46,822 nt of DNA, taken from assembly GCA_001953115.1 (NCBI GenBank), contig LSSL01002721.1, forward strand, positions 1 to 46,822. Reading direction: 5' to 3'. This DNA comes from Smittium mucronatum (taxonomy: Eukaryota > Kickxellomycota > Harpellomycetes > Harpellales > Legeriomycetaceae). Of the stretch, positions 13,086 through 24,442 are shown piece by piece. Under the pieces are notes generated by a model. That model was not told the origin of the DNA, did no database searches, and saw only the letters and a list, made by a program, of their open reading frames with translations. The translations under genes were made by a program, and so were the position numbers. The first letter of the stretch is position 1. Every line of letters starts with the position of its first letter.

Positions 13086-13706
13086 AATAAAAAAGGCTCC
13101 TCACTTTCTTGAATAGAATAGCTAAAAAATATACTCAATTGGCCAGTCCACTTATTTTTAATACGAGTATTGGTTTAGTCCCATTGTTTTGGAAAAGAAG
13201 TCACCAAATCATTTAAGTTTAAGAATTAAGCATTAAATTAAAGTTTTTTAGTTGCTGAGGATATGCATGCTAGTGAGTTTTTCTCTGGAATGACTGATAG
13301 GCTGAATCATAAACTCTATAACTCCCGGCAACCTAATTTAAATTTATTTCCTAAAAGATATTAAATTGCTTTGATTTAGTATTTTTTTAAATGGGGCTAA
13401 ATAGCCTAAACTGGATCAATTTTCAAATATGAGAAGTTGTAACGAATCAGAGCATGAAAATATTATGTGAATGTTTTCTTAAAACCAAAAACCGGACCTT
13501 ATTTGTTAGATATTAATAAGTCACCAGTAAAAGTTTTAGGAAAGAAATATCAGATCGGAATTACATGTCAATCTTTCATTGCTTGACCTGTAAAATGCGC
13601 CAAATATATTTCCATTTCCCTCAATTAGTACTTTGTAGATTTGGCAGTCTTATTTCGTAAACAGTCGCTCCCAGACTTAGATTATTCCTTGTTAACGTAG
13701 ATACCT
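13086..13706. other. intergenic sequence upstream of the 404-codon gene
   Basis: No ORF or repeat is supported here. Composition is intermediate, as elsewhere in the central block. Confidence 0.6.
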
Positions 13707-13855
13707 TTTCCATTATCCTTTTTTTTCTTCAATCCGGGCAACTCGACACTTGATTTACATTTGTTGAAAGGGAGAGTTATTAAATTAAATTTAACTGGCA
13801 AAAAATACTCTTCCACCTCTGCACTTCTATCTTCATTTCCAATTTATCATATAAG
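13707..13855 (+). promoter_or_regulatory. CT-rich promoter and leader
   Basis: Two pyrimidine-rich tracts precede the gene, at 13707-13735 (TCCATTATCC then a T/C run) and 13808-13840 (CTCTTCCACCTCTGC then TTCTATCTTC). CT-rich tracts close to the transcription start are usual in filamentous ascomycete promoters. I see no clear TATA box at a fixed distance. The region is only inferred to be the promoter from its position before the gene. Confidence 0.4.
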
Positions 13856-15070
13856 ATGCTGGTTCCATCAGGCCTTCGCCGATTTAATTTCATAAAATTA
13901 TTTATTTTACTTTTTATAGTTCTTCTAGTTTCATTTACTTTCATTAAGCCTGACCCAGATATCACTACAAAAAGTATAAAAGATGAGCTCAGTCCTGAAT
14001 TTCACAATAATCTTAATCAAGGAGATATTCCGAATTTAGGATCATATGATGATATCCACCCAGTTCCACAGAATATGAGCCAAGATAAAGAGGATAATTT
14101 AGAAAATGAATTCGGTCAAGATAAAGAAGCTTCAAGCAAAGATAAGGTTCAGAATAATCTTGTTTCGCAAGAAGAATGGAGTTTGGAAAACAAAATCAAC
14201 AATGGGAAGGGCGAGAGCTCGGATTACCAAACAAGTACCGATCATTCACTTGGATCAGTAGAGGATATCAACACTATGGAAAATAGCTATTCAACTATCG
14301 AGGTCTCTGAACCAAATAATTCTGAAATCACTCAAAATTTTGATGAATTCAATACCGAAGAACTAAAAAATAGCGGTAAGGCTCTAAAATCTGCTTCTGA
14401 AGTAGAGCATTCTGAGAACTCCAGTGATGATATTCAATCCCTCAAGGCACCTATAGAATCTAAATTAGAGAAGGAAAGATGGTCGGATATTGACTCTAAG
14501 GCTACTGTAACTACTAAAATCCAAAATATAAATTCTGAGATCAATGATGATACCAACAATATCGAAAATGAACGGCATCAGGATCAAGCTTTAGACAAAT
14601 CAGAGTCATTATCGGGACCGAATGGAGCTGATGATAGCCTTGAGAACTCTCAAGATAAAGAAATCGAAAAACTCGAAAATACTGAGCTATCTGAATCGAA
14701 CTCCGAGAAAAACTTAAGCAAATCTGAAAAGACCCCCATTTCAAAAACTGAGCCTGAAAGTTCTAATGGGGCTGATTTAGCCACACATGAAAAGATTTCA
14801 AAGTCTCCTACTAATGATCTTGGAACGGATATCTCTTCAGAAATTGGCGAGAACTCAGAGGTAAAACCCAGTAAACCCATAATTCAGTCAGATGAGGCAA
14901 GTTTTGAGAATAACCCTACTTCTATTAAAGAAGTCAACACCTCAAATCAGGAACTTAAGCTTGATGAGGCAGCTCCTCTTCCAAAAGACTCTGATAAACT
15001 ACCTTCTGCATTTGGTATTGATGAACTGGATAATGACGAGAACGAATTGGATGCTCTCAAAGGGAACTGA
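13856..15070 (+). CDS. membrane-anchored, acidic disordered protein (404 aa)
   Basis: This is the one convincing protein gene in the window. It is a single open frame of 404 codons from ATG to TGA, which chance cannot explain at this composition. Residues 1-14 contain R8, R9 and K14. Residues 15-30 are a continuous hydrophobic helix, followed by K31. That fits an uncleaved type II signal anchor or a signal peptide. The remaining roughly 370 residues have no cysteine and only two tryptophans. They are dominated by S, E, D, N and K, with at least five N-glycosylation sequons (NMS, NNS, NSS, NLS, NTS). This predicts an intrinsically disordered, probably lumenal or extracellular chain. The C-terminus is strongly acidic (DELDNDENELDAL). 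No enzymatic domain is visible. It could be a secreted or cell-surface protein, or the stem of a Golgi glycosyltransferase whose catalytic part is missing, but no continuation is found downstream. The start is the first ATG before the hydrophobic helix. Function unknown. Confidence 0.75.
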   Translation: MLVPSGLRRFNFIKLFILLFIVLLVSFTFIKPDPDITTKSIKDELSPEFHNNLNQGDIPNLGSYDDIHPVPQNMSQDKEDNLENEFGQDKEASSKDKVQNNLVSQEEWSLENKINNGKGESSDYQTSTDHSLGSVEDINTMENSYSTIEVSEPNNSEITQNFDEFNTEELKNSGKALKSASEVEHSENSSDDIQSLKAPIESKLEKERWSDIDSKATVTTKIQNINSEINDDTNNIENERHQDQALDKSESLSGPNGADDSLENSQDKEIEKLENTELSESNSEKNLSKSEKTPISKTEPESSNGADLATHEKISKSPTNDLGTDISSEIGENSEVKPSKPIIQSDEASFENNPTSIKEVNTSNQELKLDEAAPLPKDSDKLPSAFGIDELDNDENELDALKGN

Positions 15071-15649
15071 GTACTAGTTAATTCTCTTACACCCGGTCTT
15101 GAGCTCACAGCGCCTAAGGCTTCCAACTTAAATGAGTCTCATATTTTTAAAATTTTAAATTTTTTTTTCCGCATTTACTCATTAATTTACCCTTTTCCAT
15201 GAAATATATCCTTATTGAATTACAATATTCTATAAACATAACAATCTCACTATTGTTTTGTATAATAGCGACTAGATTTTATTTGATATTCTTTCGTTTA
15301 ACTCTTGATCCAGTGACTTTATCAATTCTTAATTTTAGTAGATTTTTGCGTTGGTTTTATTCATTTGACATTAGTTAGAAAATTTTAGTCCTTAGTTACA
15401 AGAATAAGATTCATTTTTATGATCTGGTTGAATTTATTTTTAAAAATTTTTTTATACCAAATCCACTTTTCAAAGCATTTTGAATTGATATGACACATAG
15501 AGTCGCATCAAGATTCAAATAAGGTTTCTAGAGATTCAATTTTATTTTTTTGGTAAAATCTTGTATATTCACAAAATGTGATAGAATTTAAAATACATTG
15601 AATGCAAACGTAGTTTTGTAAGTCATCAAATTTGAGCATCTAGATGAAT
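15071..15649. other. 3' flank of the 404-codon gene
   Basis: The first 70 bp keep the higher GC of the gene, then composition falls. There is no second ORF in frame and no convincing intron that would extend the protein past its TGA. Confidence 0.5.
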
Positions 15650-15654
15650 GAGCC

Positions 15655-15700
15655 TGAGTCCCGGGCCAAGTAACAGCTTAGTTCAACTGAGCTACAGAAT
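15655..15700 (-). other. tRNA-like (Pol III A-box) relic
   Basis: Read on the minus strand this contains TAGCTCAGTTGAAC, a good match to the tRNA D-arm/A-box, about 34 bp before GGCCCGGGACTCAGG, which loosely recalls a T-arm. The spacing is some 10 bp too short for a tRNA, no acceptor stem pairs, and the B-box is poor. It may be a piece of a tRNA-derived SINE or a broken tRNA gene. Confidence 0.25.
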
Positions 15701-17263
15701 AATTACGTGGTCCAAAAATTATTATTATTTGGGAGACTCTCTTTGAGAGCAGACATTTTCCTATTAAATATTTAAACTTTGCTAATTTGGAAATATGGTG
15801 CAAAATTAAAATGTAAAGTTATTGGGTAATCTACAAAAAAAATTAAGGAACAAATCTTCTATTCGCAAAATGTGGAAAATTTATTAGATTTAGTAAATTT
15901 TTTATTTTTATTGGTGAAAAATCGGTTTCATTTTATTGTAGCCAATTATTTATACAGAAATAAAAGGTCTAGTCTTGAAAAGAATCTCTCATTTGTGAAG
16001 TAAATCGTTTTTTATTCGATGATATGCCAAATTAAAACCATAGCTAATTTTGTAAATATAATTGGGTGTTTGTTTTCATTAACTGAGTATCATTTTTGTA
16101 CCATCGGCTCTTAAAGAGCTTTCCATTTTATAAAATATCAGAAACTGGTGTGTATTTTTCTTGTTGATCTCACCTGCTAACTTTTTCATGACTGTTCCAC
16201 CTGACTTTCAATCCAATACTCTAACTTTTTTGTCAACGGTGTGCCATTATAACCCATTTTCATGGCCAATATTTATGTTGCCTTCTTTCCCCTTAAAAAA
16301 TTAAAATTCTATTGGCAGAATAGTTGAAATTGTCAAATGGGTTTATTAATATTCAGCAAATTGTAGTACCTAGTACACATGGCTATGAAAGATTTAATAA
16401 TAAGAGTGAATCATTAACATGGTAATTTCTCTTGAAGTTCTACACACTCTAATTTGATACAGCTTGAGCCAACATTTTCAGGCTACACATACTTCAATTT
16501 GATAAAGGGAAAGAAATTCATTTGATAACTAAAATCAATTAAATATAAATTGTCAATAAATAGTACAAAATGGCTTAAATGTTGGCTATTAACTTTTTAG
16601 CTCCTACCGGTCCCAAAAATTTATTGAAATACTATTTGTGAGGCTCATCTTTTTCTATTTGGTGATAATGAAAATTATCCGAATAATATAAGACAATTTT
16701 ATAAATATCGTTTGTATTGGCTGAAAATTATCAATATTTTTGATACTCCAGCTCCGAAAGGATTAATGGTCAGTAGACAACAGTGATATTTAATCAATAA
16801 TGATTATTCCAATTTGGGTTATCTACTCGAATTTGTAATTTCATTGGCTATTTGACATTAGTTGCCAAATGGGAACCTTTGGCACTAACAAGTCGGAGTT
16901 CAAATAGCGTCCTGGGTACTAAAGGATAAATGATGGGATAGTAGGGCTTACTTACCTGTAAAGAGCGCAAGAGATTTTTTACTTTTTAGAAGTTTTAACC
17001 TGTTTTAACTTTTCCGGACCGAAATTCCTGTATCCGGCTTATTTGAATGTGTCACTTGCATCTATTGGCTTATATTTTTTCGTTTGTTCAATAACGCATT
17101 CGTATTTTTTTTTAATGCTAACATTGAACGAAAAATGAGAGCTATGGTTGTTCTGTCGGGTCTGAAATAGTTGATCAAGGCCTTAAACTACTATAATATT
17201 GTTATTAGCTGTAAACCAATGTTTCAGCTTGGCTGAATTAGAGTTGGCTCTAGTGTGCGGGTG
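15701..17263. other. intermediate-GC region without a supported gene
   Basis: Only short frames occur. One 38-codon ATG frame at 16188-16304 on the plus strand has a protein-like composition (rich in P, S, F and L) but no splice-site context that extends it. Weak direct repeats around CTACACA and TTTGATA occur at 16440-16505. Confidence 0.45.
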
Positions 17264-17584
17264 TTAATCATAGCGAATTCGGCTTTCTGTCAATACAAAA
17301 ACTAAGTTTCTTTTCATGTCAGTAATTATGCCAATTTCATTCGCTATCATTTTGAAAATGGTGGTTTTCTCTAGGCGAATCAGATCATTTAAAGGTAAAA
17401 AAGGGATTAAAGAGCTGAAAAGCATTTGCAAAATAATATAATTCGGAATAAGTTCAATATTTTGACTAGCCGGTTCATTTTTTGATTTGGCCCTATAAGG
17501 TAAAACAAGTATTATACGGGGGTTGTCGTCACTCCTGAAAAATAAAATTAGAGCTAATTTTGCGTTTCTGATACTAATTTCCAT
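17264..17584 (-). CDS. doubtful small protein (106 aa)
   Basis: An ATG-started frame of 106 codons with a favourable start context (ACAATGG). The product is rich in I, L and N and has a hydrophobic stretch near residues 47-65. I recognise no motif. By a rough estimate, about one frame of this length is expected by chance in the central block, so it is listed only because of the start context and composition. No promoter or partner gene is evident. Confidence 0.22.
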   Translation of the reverse strand: MEISIRNAKLALILFFRSDDNPRIILVLPYRAKSKNEPASQNIELIPNYIILQMLFSSLIPFLPLNDLIRLEKTTIFKMIANEIGIITDMKRNLVFVLTESRIRYD

Positions 17585-18604
17585 TGTTACATATTTTTTC
17601 GATAGTAATTGAATTAGATATTCTTTACCAATTGTTATTGAGATTAAGGAGAATAGGGGAAAAAATAAATGAATTTAGCTTGATAAAGGGAAAATATCAC
17701 ATTTACAATTCTGCATTTAGTATTTTTGAGGAGTGATTGGTCAATATTCCAAGTTTAAGAAATGAGTGTTTGTTATTTAATTATTTACTATTGGTTTATT
17801 GGGCTATTAAAATCTCACGTTCATTATTTATATAAAGATATTGGATGTGCTTGATTAGAATTTTGCAAAAATGTTGTAAAATACGTGCCGAATGAAAAAT
17901 GTAGAAAGTGTTAACGTGCTAAAACGCTTGGAACATTGGGAAAAAAAGAAACGGGGTATGCGACTTTACGGTTCGTTACACCAGCCATTCTAAATTTTGT
18001 TGGGTTTACAGAACCACATTTTCGCGGGTGTGGTATAAAGAACATGATCAATTGGATAATTAGGATCAAGCATAAGAAAATATTATGCTTAACTTGTCAT
18101 TAAATACACCAATAGATTCACAAACTATTTTTCATTCAAAAGAGAAAAATTAAGGACCAATAATAATTATTGTTGGTTTGCAAACTGGAACAGTAATGGC
18201 TGATTTTCAACCTGAATTAGGTTATTTAACCTATTACGCAAACCTCCCTTCTATCAAAAGGTTTGCTCTTTATTTTTAACATAAATCTTCTCCACAGTTT
18301 TATGCTTCATGCTTGTCATATGACACCTCCAAGAAAGAAAAGCGATTAACATGAAGAATTATAAAATAAGAGCTTGGTCTAGATTGACAAGATTCCTCAC
18401 ATAAAAAATGGACCTGGAGGATTGAATATAGGCATTTCTTCCTTGTAGTCATTATCCGTTATATTGAGAATTTTTTTTATCTTGTCCTTACACATTGCTA
18501 ATTGGAGTTTTCACTTTCTAATTCTGTTTTGCTTTCAATTATTGTTATATTTTCCTATTCTTATTATCACTTTTAATTGTGACTTTTGCGTTAAGAGAGA
18601 AGAC
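17585..18604. other. region between two doubtful ORFs
   Basis: No frame is supported. A near-perfect 20-bp palindrome lies at 18157-18176, with CCAA and TTGG at its ends. The last 140 bp are rich in T and C (for example around 18510-18580) and could be promoter or leader for the ORF that follows. Confidence 0.4.
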
Positions 18605-18865
18605 ATGGATAAACGCAGCTATGAGAATTGGCAGATCTCTGGGGTCATGAAAGTAGCTGCACATATTGTTTTATTCGGAGCCATTCTATCTGTATTTGCA
18701 GTTATTTGCTTCGGAATCTTCATCAATTTTGTCTCCCTTGGATTTTTCGAGTTCAAAGCTGTGCTGTATATTTACCACGAGATCTTGGAAACCAGTATTT
18801 TAGATTATCTAGGGCTTATATTGCTTTATTCAGCTCATGATTATTTCAATTCTAAGAAGGTTTGA
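18605..18865 (+). CDS. possible small membrane protein (87 aa)
   Basis: The ATG at 18605 opens an 87-codon frame. The same frame is open upstream to 18464, but without another ATG, so the internal ATG is preferred. After a short hydrophilic start (MDKRSYENWQ) come two hydrophobic segments, near residues 17-44 and 60-76, and a basic end (NSKKV). That fits a two-helix membrane protein with both ends on the same side. The whole open run of 134 codons is less likely to be chance than the other small ORFs here, at roughly one in ten for this block. A possible intron runs from the GT at 18859 to the acceptor TTTCTAG near 18929, but the donor (GTTTGA) is weak. No family is recognised. Confidence 0.38.
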   Translation: MDKRSYENWQISGVMKVAAHIVLFGAILSVFAVICFGIFINFVSLGFFEFKAVLYIYHEILETSILDYLGLILLYSAHDYFNSKKV

Positions 18866-20551
18866 TAACCTTCACTCCTTCTCCCTGCTATTTAATATTG
18901 ATGCATTAATTTTTTTGATCATTTCTAGACTCGAGTGGGTTTGTAACTGAAAGCTGCGAAGTCGAAGGGAATGACGGTTTGACCAGTTTCTTTTGTATGG
19001 AAAAATCGCCTACTATTTGAATTATCTGTACATTACGTATTTTGCCCCTTGATATTTTAGGTTGTGTTGACAACCTTTATCTTCCCGGTTTAGAACTAGT
19101 TTCTAATCAATCTGGCCGGGATTGTTGTCTGTAAAAGCGCAATGTCCCGGTTTTCCTACTGGATAAACACCACTGGAATCCCCTAATTAGATTCTTATTA
19201 AAATTTCACGCCATTTATCTCCTTTTTCTATGTTTTAAACCTCTTCTATCTTTGCATCATCACATCATTTTTTACCCATGTAAACACTTTACATTTATCT
19301 AAAATTAAATATCGTAATTTATCTATCATTTTATATCATGTGAGGTTTTCGAGTTTCATACAATTTCTTTTCCTTTTTTATTTCTCTTTTGATTCATCTT
19401 GATCGACCATCGTTCCATTATTTTCACTTTATTTCTCCAGGGGAAAATCCATTAATTTCACTCTTTGGAATTAAATTGATTTGTCTGTTAAAAATATTGA
19501 ACTTATAATCTGATTTTATTACCACTTTTTTAGTCTTTAAGTGGGTTTTATTAATTAAATCATATATTTTTTCTATTAGCAAAATCAAGGGGGTGGCACT
19601 TACCCTCCCCTCTCTTTATGTTCGGCTTTCCATTGGTTTAATTGGAGCTCCGTCCAGAATGGGACCCTTCTGGTCACCCAAAAGATTTTTTTTGGAACAA
19701 ATGGCTATATTTCCTATTATTTAATTTACGTCTATTATAAATTCGAATTAAACCACCCGTAGACCTGTTTAAATCGCTCAACTATCTCTTTTAGCCTACA
19801 GAACTGTTTTTAAATCGACGCTGGTTTCTGATATTCATCGCCAATTTTATAATTGCTGTCAATATTGATACAAAAAATAATTCTTGCTGATTTGCACTTT
19901 ACATAATAGGATCATTTGTTATTGATATTTTTAACCGCCGAAATGTTCCATCTTGCATAAATCCCACTTTCTCAATGTTAATTTATTTAGTCAATAAATT
20001 AAGAAAATAGTTTCCAGCCAAAATTTGCAAATATATAAACTTTCAGACCATTCATAACTTTCCCATAACTCCCTCTTTTGGGTTAATGATCCGATTAGAT
20101 CTTCATACATAAATCAAAAAACATATTTTTCTGTCATTTGGTCCCAACCCTTTCCTTTTTTTCAAAGTATATTGTTTTATTGCATTCAGACCTTGAATCG
20201 TTAAAATCCTCGTTTTATTAAATGCGTTAAAATTCTCATTAGATTTTCATAATTAATGAACGGATTTTTGGTATAAAAACGTTATATATTGTGTCTTTTA
20301 CACCAAAAAAGTGTTCTAAAATTAGATTTGAAGCATTCCTCGATTTATTTTAGTGGGATTTTCTACTTTTTTTTCTAAAGTTTTTTTTAAAAGAACCTTA
20401 TTTGCGAGTGTTTTCATTGAAAATTCTAAGAGTTTAATTTCCAATTAAAAAAATATTTATTCACGCTATTATAAATGAAAAATTAAATAGACGGGATCTA
20501 TAATTGCGTAGTGTAAGAAGACAGTGTTCCTTAACGCAATTGCCCGTCAAA
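18866..20551. other. intergenic or decayed region, partly CT-rich
   Basis: There is no ORF of note. The plus strand is pyrimidine-rich from about 19190 to 19440, ending at TTTCTCCAG, as a promoter or 5' leader would be, but no coding frame follows. A GC-rich patch at 19588-19612 (GGGGGTGGCACTTACC, then CTCCCC) can form an imperfect hairpin. On the minus strand it reads as a GTAAGT donor. Confidence 0.4.
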
Positions 20552-20595
20552 ATGGCGTCATTAAAGGCTAGACCCCAAATTTATAAAAAAAAACG
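20552..20595 (+). CDS. possible first coding exon (44 nt) with GTAAGT donor
   Basis: An ATG in good context (CAAAATGG) opens a basic 14-codon start, MASLKARPQIYKKK, and the exon then meets a consensus GTAAGT donor at 20596. The preceding 35 bp also have raised GC. The nearest acceptor, TATAG at about 20640, would give an immediate stop. A later one, TTTCTAG near 20734, adds about ten residues before a stop. The rest of the gene cannot be traced, so this is a broken gene, a non-coding exon or chance. Confidence 0.2.
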
Positions 20596-23500
20596 GTAAG
20601 TCTCTAGAGATTGAATCAAAATTCTATTTTCCGACTATAGGCAATAAAAATTCACATTACTGAAAAAGAGTGAAAAAAAATGTATAAAAGCCTAGTTTTG
20701 TTCTATAAAAAATAGTCATACAAACAGTTTCTAGCGATTTAAGCAAAAATTTCTTTTCGGAATCTTAACTGTGTAAACATTACCAATAGTAAAAATACAA
20801 GCAATCGCCCTCATCGCAAACAAGATACCGAAGTAAAGATAAGAAACTATAATGTGCGTACTCGGACTAAAAAACTATTCTGGAAAATGCAGGTTTGACT
20901 TAATGTTTCTTGATCCTTCTGACCCGTTTAGGGATATTTACTGCGATTGTGATTGTAAAAGTTCTTCATGCCCTATCAGACTCTGACTAAGATACATTTC
21001 ACTGTCACAAAAATCCCAGTTTTATGTGAAAAGAATTTCAAGTGACACCAAATGCATCCAAAACAATCTATCCAGTAACAAAGAACTATGCTATAATTTC
21101 CATATCAACAAACACTTTATTAATAAAAAATTACTGTTTCCATTTAAATTTTCAAGATTTCCGTTTAAATTTTTTTTGTATCTTTGTGTTTAATATCGGT
21201 GAATTCGGCCCCATTTTAAGAATTGTACAACATTCCTATTAAAACTTGGCTATTTCAGCTCAAATCTTAGGTAAATATGTACACTTTTTTTCCTTCCAAG
21301 TTTGGCACCGTTATTGATGTAATTAAATGATCGTAAATGTTTTCAATTGTATCTTTTTTTCGTAAGCTTTTGATAACATTAACCCCTACATGCCAAGAAA
21401 GAAAGAGAATACTCACGCGCAATCCTGCATGTATCATTTTTACACGCCCATATTATACAAGATTTCTCGGCGTTTTTCTATTATTCAATTTCAATAAATC
21501 AGATTTCTTGGAAATTTCCCTATCAGTCAACCATCTAAATGCAGTAATATGAATTTTGAACCAAGACTTGTGTTTATATTTACCCAAATTAGGCTTTCAA
21601 TATTCCGATTTTTACACAAATACGTAGAACTAAAAAAAAAATCTCCAAAAAACACAAAAGACTTAAAATGCTCATTATATATTCAATATTTTGTACAAAT
21701 ATTGTTTCCAATAATCAAAGTTCAAATATGGTAATACCCCTTTTTAAGTACACGCATTAGTTATAGTATGCTCCTTTTTAGGTGTAGAAAATTTACCAAA
21801 ATTATATTTCATTTAATTAAATTGGGGGGTTTTTTCCATTATGGCCTATTTTCCAAAACGAAAAAAAAAATTTAAAAATTTGTAATTGAACTATTTTTTG
21901 CATAATACTGAAAGAATGTGCCATAAATTTTCTAATTTCTTTGATCATTCAAATAATTAAATTGGAAACAATTTTAAAATTTTGTAATTTTTTTTATTGT
22001 CACAAACGCTTTTGAACTTTTAACCCAGAAAAGAATTAAAAAAGACGTCGAAACAACATTCCATTAAACAAGTATAGTATCTTAAAATAAAAAAAGCTAT
22101 TACTACAGCCAACTAATACTATTTTCAATCAGCTTTGTTTCTTTTGAATATCGGTAAAACCCTGTTTTCGTACCCGGTAACATGAATTCAAAATGAATTG
22201 TATTTTAAAGATTTAAAATCCAAATCCTTAAAAATACAGTTCAAGTTTATACAATGATTTAATTAAAAAACCCTTCTTTCAAAGATGAAAATGATCGAGT
22301 ATGTCCAATAATATAAACAAAGCTATGAAAAAGATAAATTTTTACCAGTAAGTTAATACAGGCCTAGTTTTTCTTTTTTGACGATTTTTAGGTTTCTATA
22401 TTCAATAATGAAAATTATGAAATTCAATAGTCAAATATCATTGTAAAAATAACAGTATTATATTGATATATATTGCTTATTTCAGAATAGCATACCATTG
22501 ACTATATTTATAACTTCTATTCGATTGACTTTTTAAAAATATCAGGATAGTAATTGAGCCCGAAATATTATATAAATAATGGATATTTAAAAAAGTACTT
22601 TTTAAAAAAAAAATATAATGAGTATGTCGAAATGATGTGCTTGTGCGTGATTTTATTTTATTTTTTAAGCGACACCACTTTTAAGATAATATTACCTAGT
22701 ATATTTTTTATATTATGAATATTTTATGCTTTTATCATAAAGATTTTAGTTAATTCCATAATTTTTTTTAAAAAAGAATAAATCCAAAATCCAAAACCGT
22801 TCAAAGTGTCCCTCTTGGATGTAAATTAGATAAGGGGCTACAAAAATACAATATATAGTGATATAATGTCTTGGAGCATAAAAAATCGGAACGCTGTATT
22901 TAAAATATACCATTTTAATGTTATAAACTCATTTAATGTAATATTGCTATTTTTTTTAAGAAAAATAAGGAAATAAAGGTGCAATTAATTTTATTTATAA
23001 TATTTACTCTAAAGTATTATTCTTATTTAAAATTAAAAGTGCTCAATTTTCAAATCACATATACTTGTTTCTGATCCTCGATATTTCATATTTCAAATAA
23101 CAAGAACGCCCCCTACCCATTTAAAAGCTACCAAAACACACCCTTGTTTTAGGTATATTATCTGCAGCTGGTAATTTGATTCTGGTAACCAAAAATAAAA
23201 AATAATTATCGTAAATTTATCCTTTGCAACTTACTTTTTCCTGAGTTGATCTGAAATTATTAAGACTAAAAATAAAAATAGGATTTTTTAAAATTTACTT
23301 GAACCAATTTCTAGCGGTTAAGGAGACTTTATACGACAGGTGAGATTGGGATGAAGTTTATTATCTACCTATCTAGAAATATTACTTTAATCATTTTAAT
23401 ATTTTTATCTAGAATTTAAATACTCTAAATAAATTTCCTATAAAATAAAAAAGCTATAATTTTTTATACATAACGCATATTAGTTGCTATTTGAAAATTT

Positions 23501-24418
23501 TTAAAACGAAAGGCTCCAGGTTTCAGTGAATTCAGTTCCGAAATCTACAAATTAACTTTTAAAAAAATTCAGCTGTTCCTCTCCCAAACCTCTCCCTGCA
23601 TGTATCAGAACGGGCGTAAAGTATAACTTCATAAAATGAAAACCACTGCCCAAGAACGCAGATACTATAAATTCCCAACTTTAAAAACGTGAAAGCCCGA
23701 TAATTATAAATCTACAGATAGGAAATTGGACAAGCATCAGTGTAATATATTTTTAAAAATATATATGTTAAATCCACAAAATTCGAAATTTTAATCACAA
23801 TATCTAACAGAAAAATGAAAAAAAAACCTATCAAAAATTTCTCAATGAGCTGTGAACCAAAAAATACGAAAAAATAAAGCTTAAATAATTTCTAATCTTT
23901 TTTGTAGGGCTTGAATAATCGATTTCAAAACTTCAGGAAAATACAGATAGGAGGTTTCTGGAATAATCTGTAAATATCAATTACAATATATATTCATATT
24001 TAATGATACTTTTAAAAAATAATGACATCCTAAGATTTGGAATATTAAAAATCTATCAGCTACACCATTTTTATTTATTTTATTTTATTTAAAGGGCATT
24101 GGTTTTGAAAAATAGCTATATCGCAGTTGCAACAATTCGATCTGGCTAAAAGATAGTAAGTTTATGTCTTTAGTTTATTTGTGTTGGGTACAATTGGAAG
24201 GTTGTTTGAAGGAAAAGGGGGAGGGGAGGTTAAGAAAAGTTTAAGCCTGGCTTTATTTGATTTCTATTATTATAAATCCGCTCTACTATTTTCCAAATTT
24301 AGGTTAGAAAAAATATCAATGGGCATTGGAGCTGCAAAATTTAAGTATACTTAATCCCCTTCAGCTGATGAAGTTGAATTTTGGAACTGATTTAGTGTTA
24401 GAAAGTGGAGTGAGTGGA
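20596..24418. other. transition into A+T-rich DNA, no supported gene
   Basis: Composition falls back to very A+T-rich by about 21,800. ORFs of 61-71 codons at 21042-21734 (plus strand) are no more than chance would give. One of them (21337-21552) starts with ATG but shows no motif. The patch from 24170 to 24418 is richer in G on the plus strand (GGAAAAGGGGGAGGGGAGG). Confidence 0.6.
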
Positions 24419-24442
24419 TGGTGGTGGTGGTGGTGGTGGTGG
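24419..24442. repeat. (TGG)8 microsatellite
   Basis: Eight perfect TGG triplets, preceded by GAGTGGA. It is the only strongly G-skewed simple repeat in the window and lies in a small patch of raised GC (about 24170-24450). Confidence 0.97.

Noticed and set aside
14541..14880. Minus-strand ORFs of 67 and 76 codons and a plus-strand ORF at 14892-15077
   Set aside because: They lie within the 404-codon gene in other frames and are shadows of it.
24094..24335. Further copies of repeat family B suggested by GGGCATTGG at two places
   Set aside because: The match is only 9-11 bases and the diagnostic CCCCTCTGTCGC core is absent.
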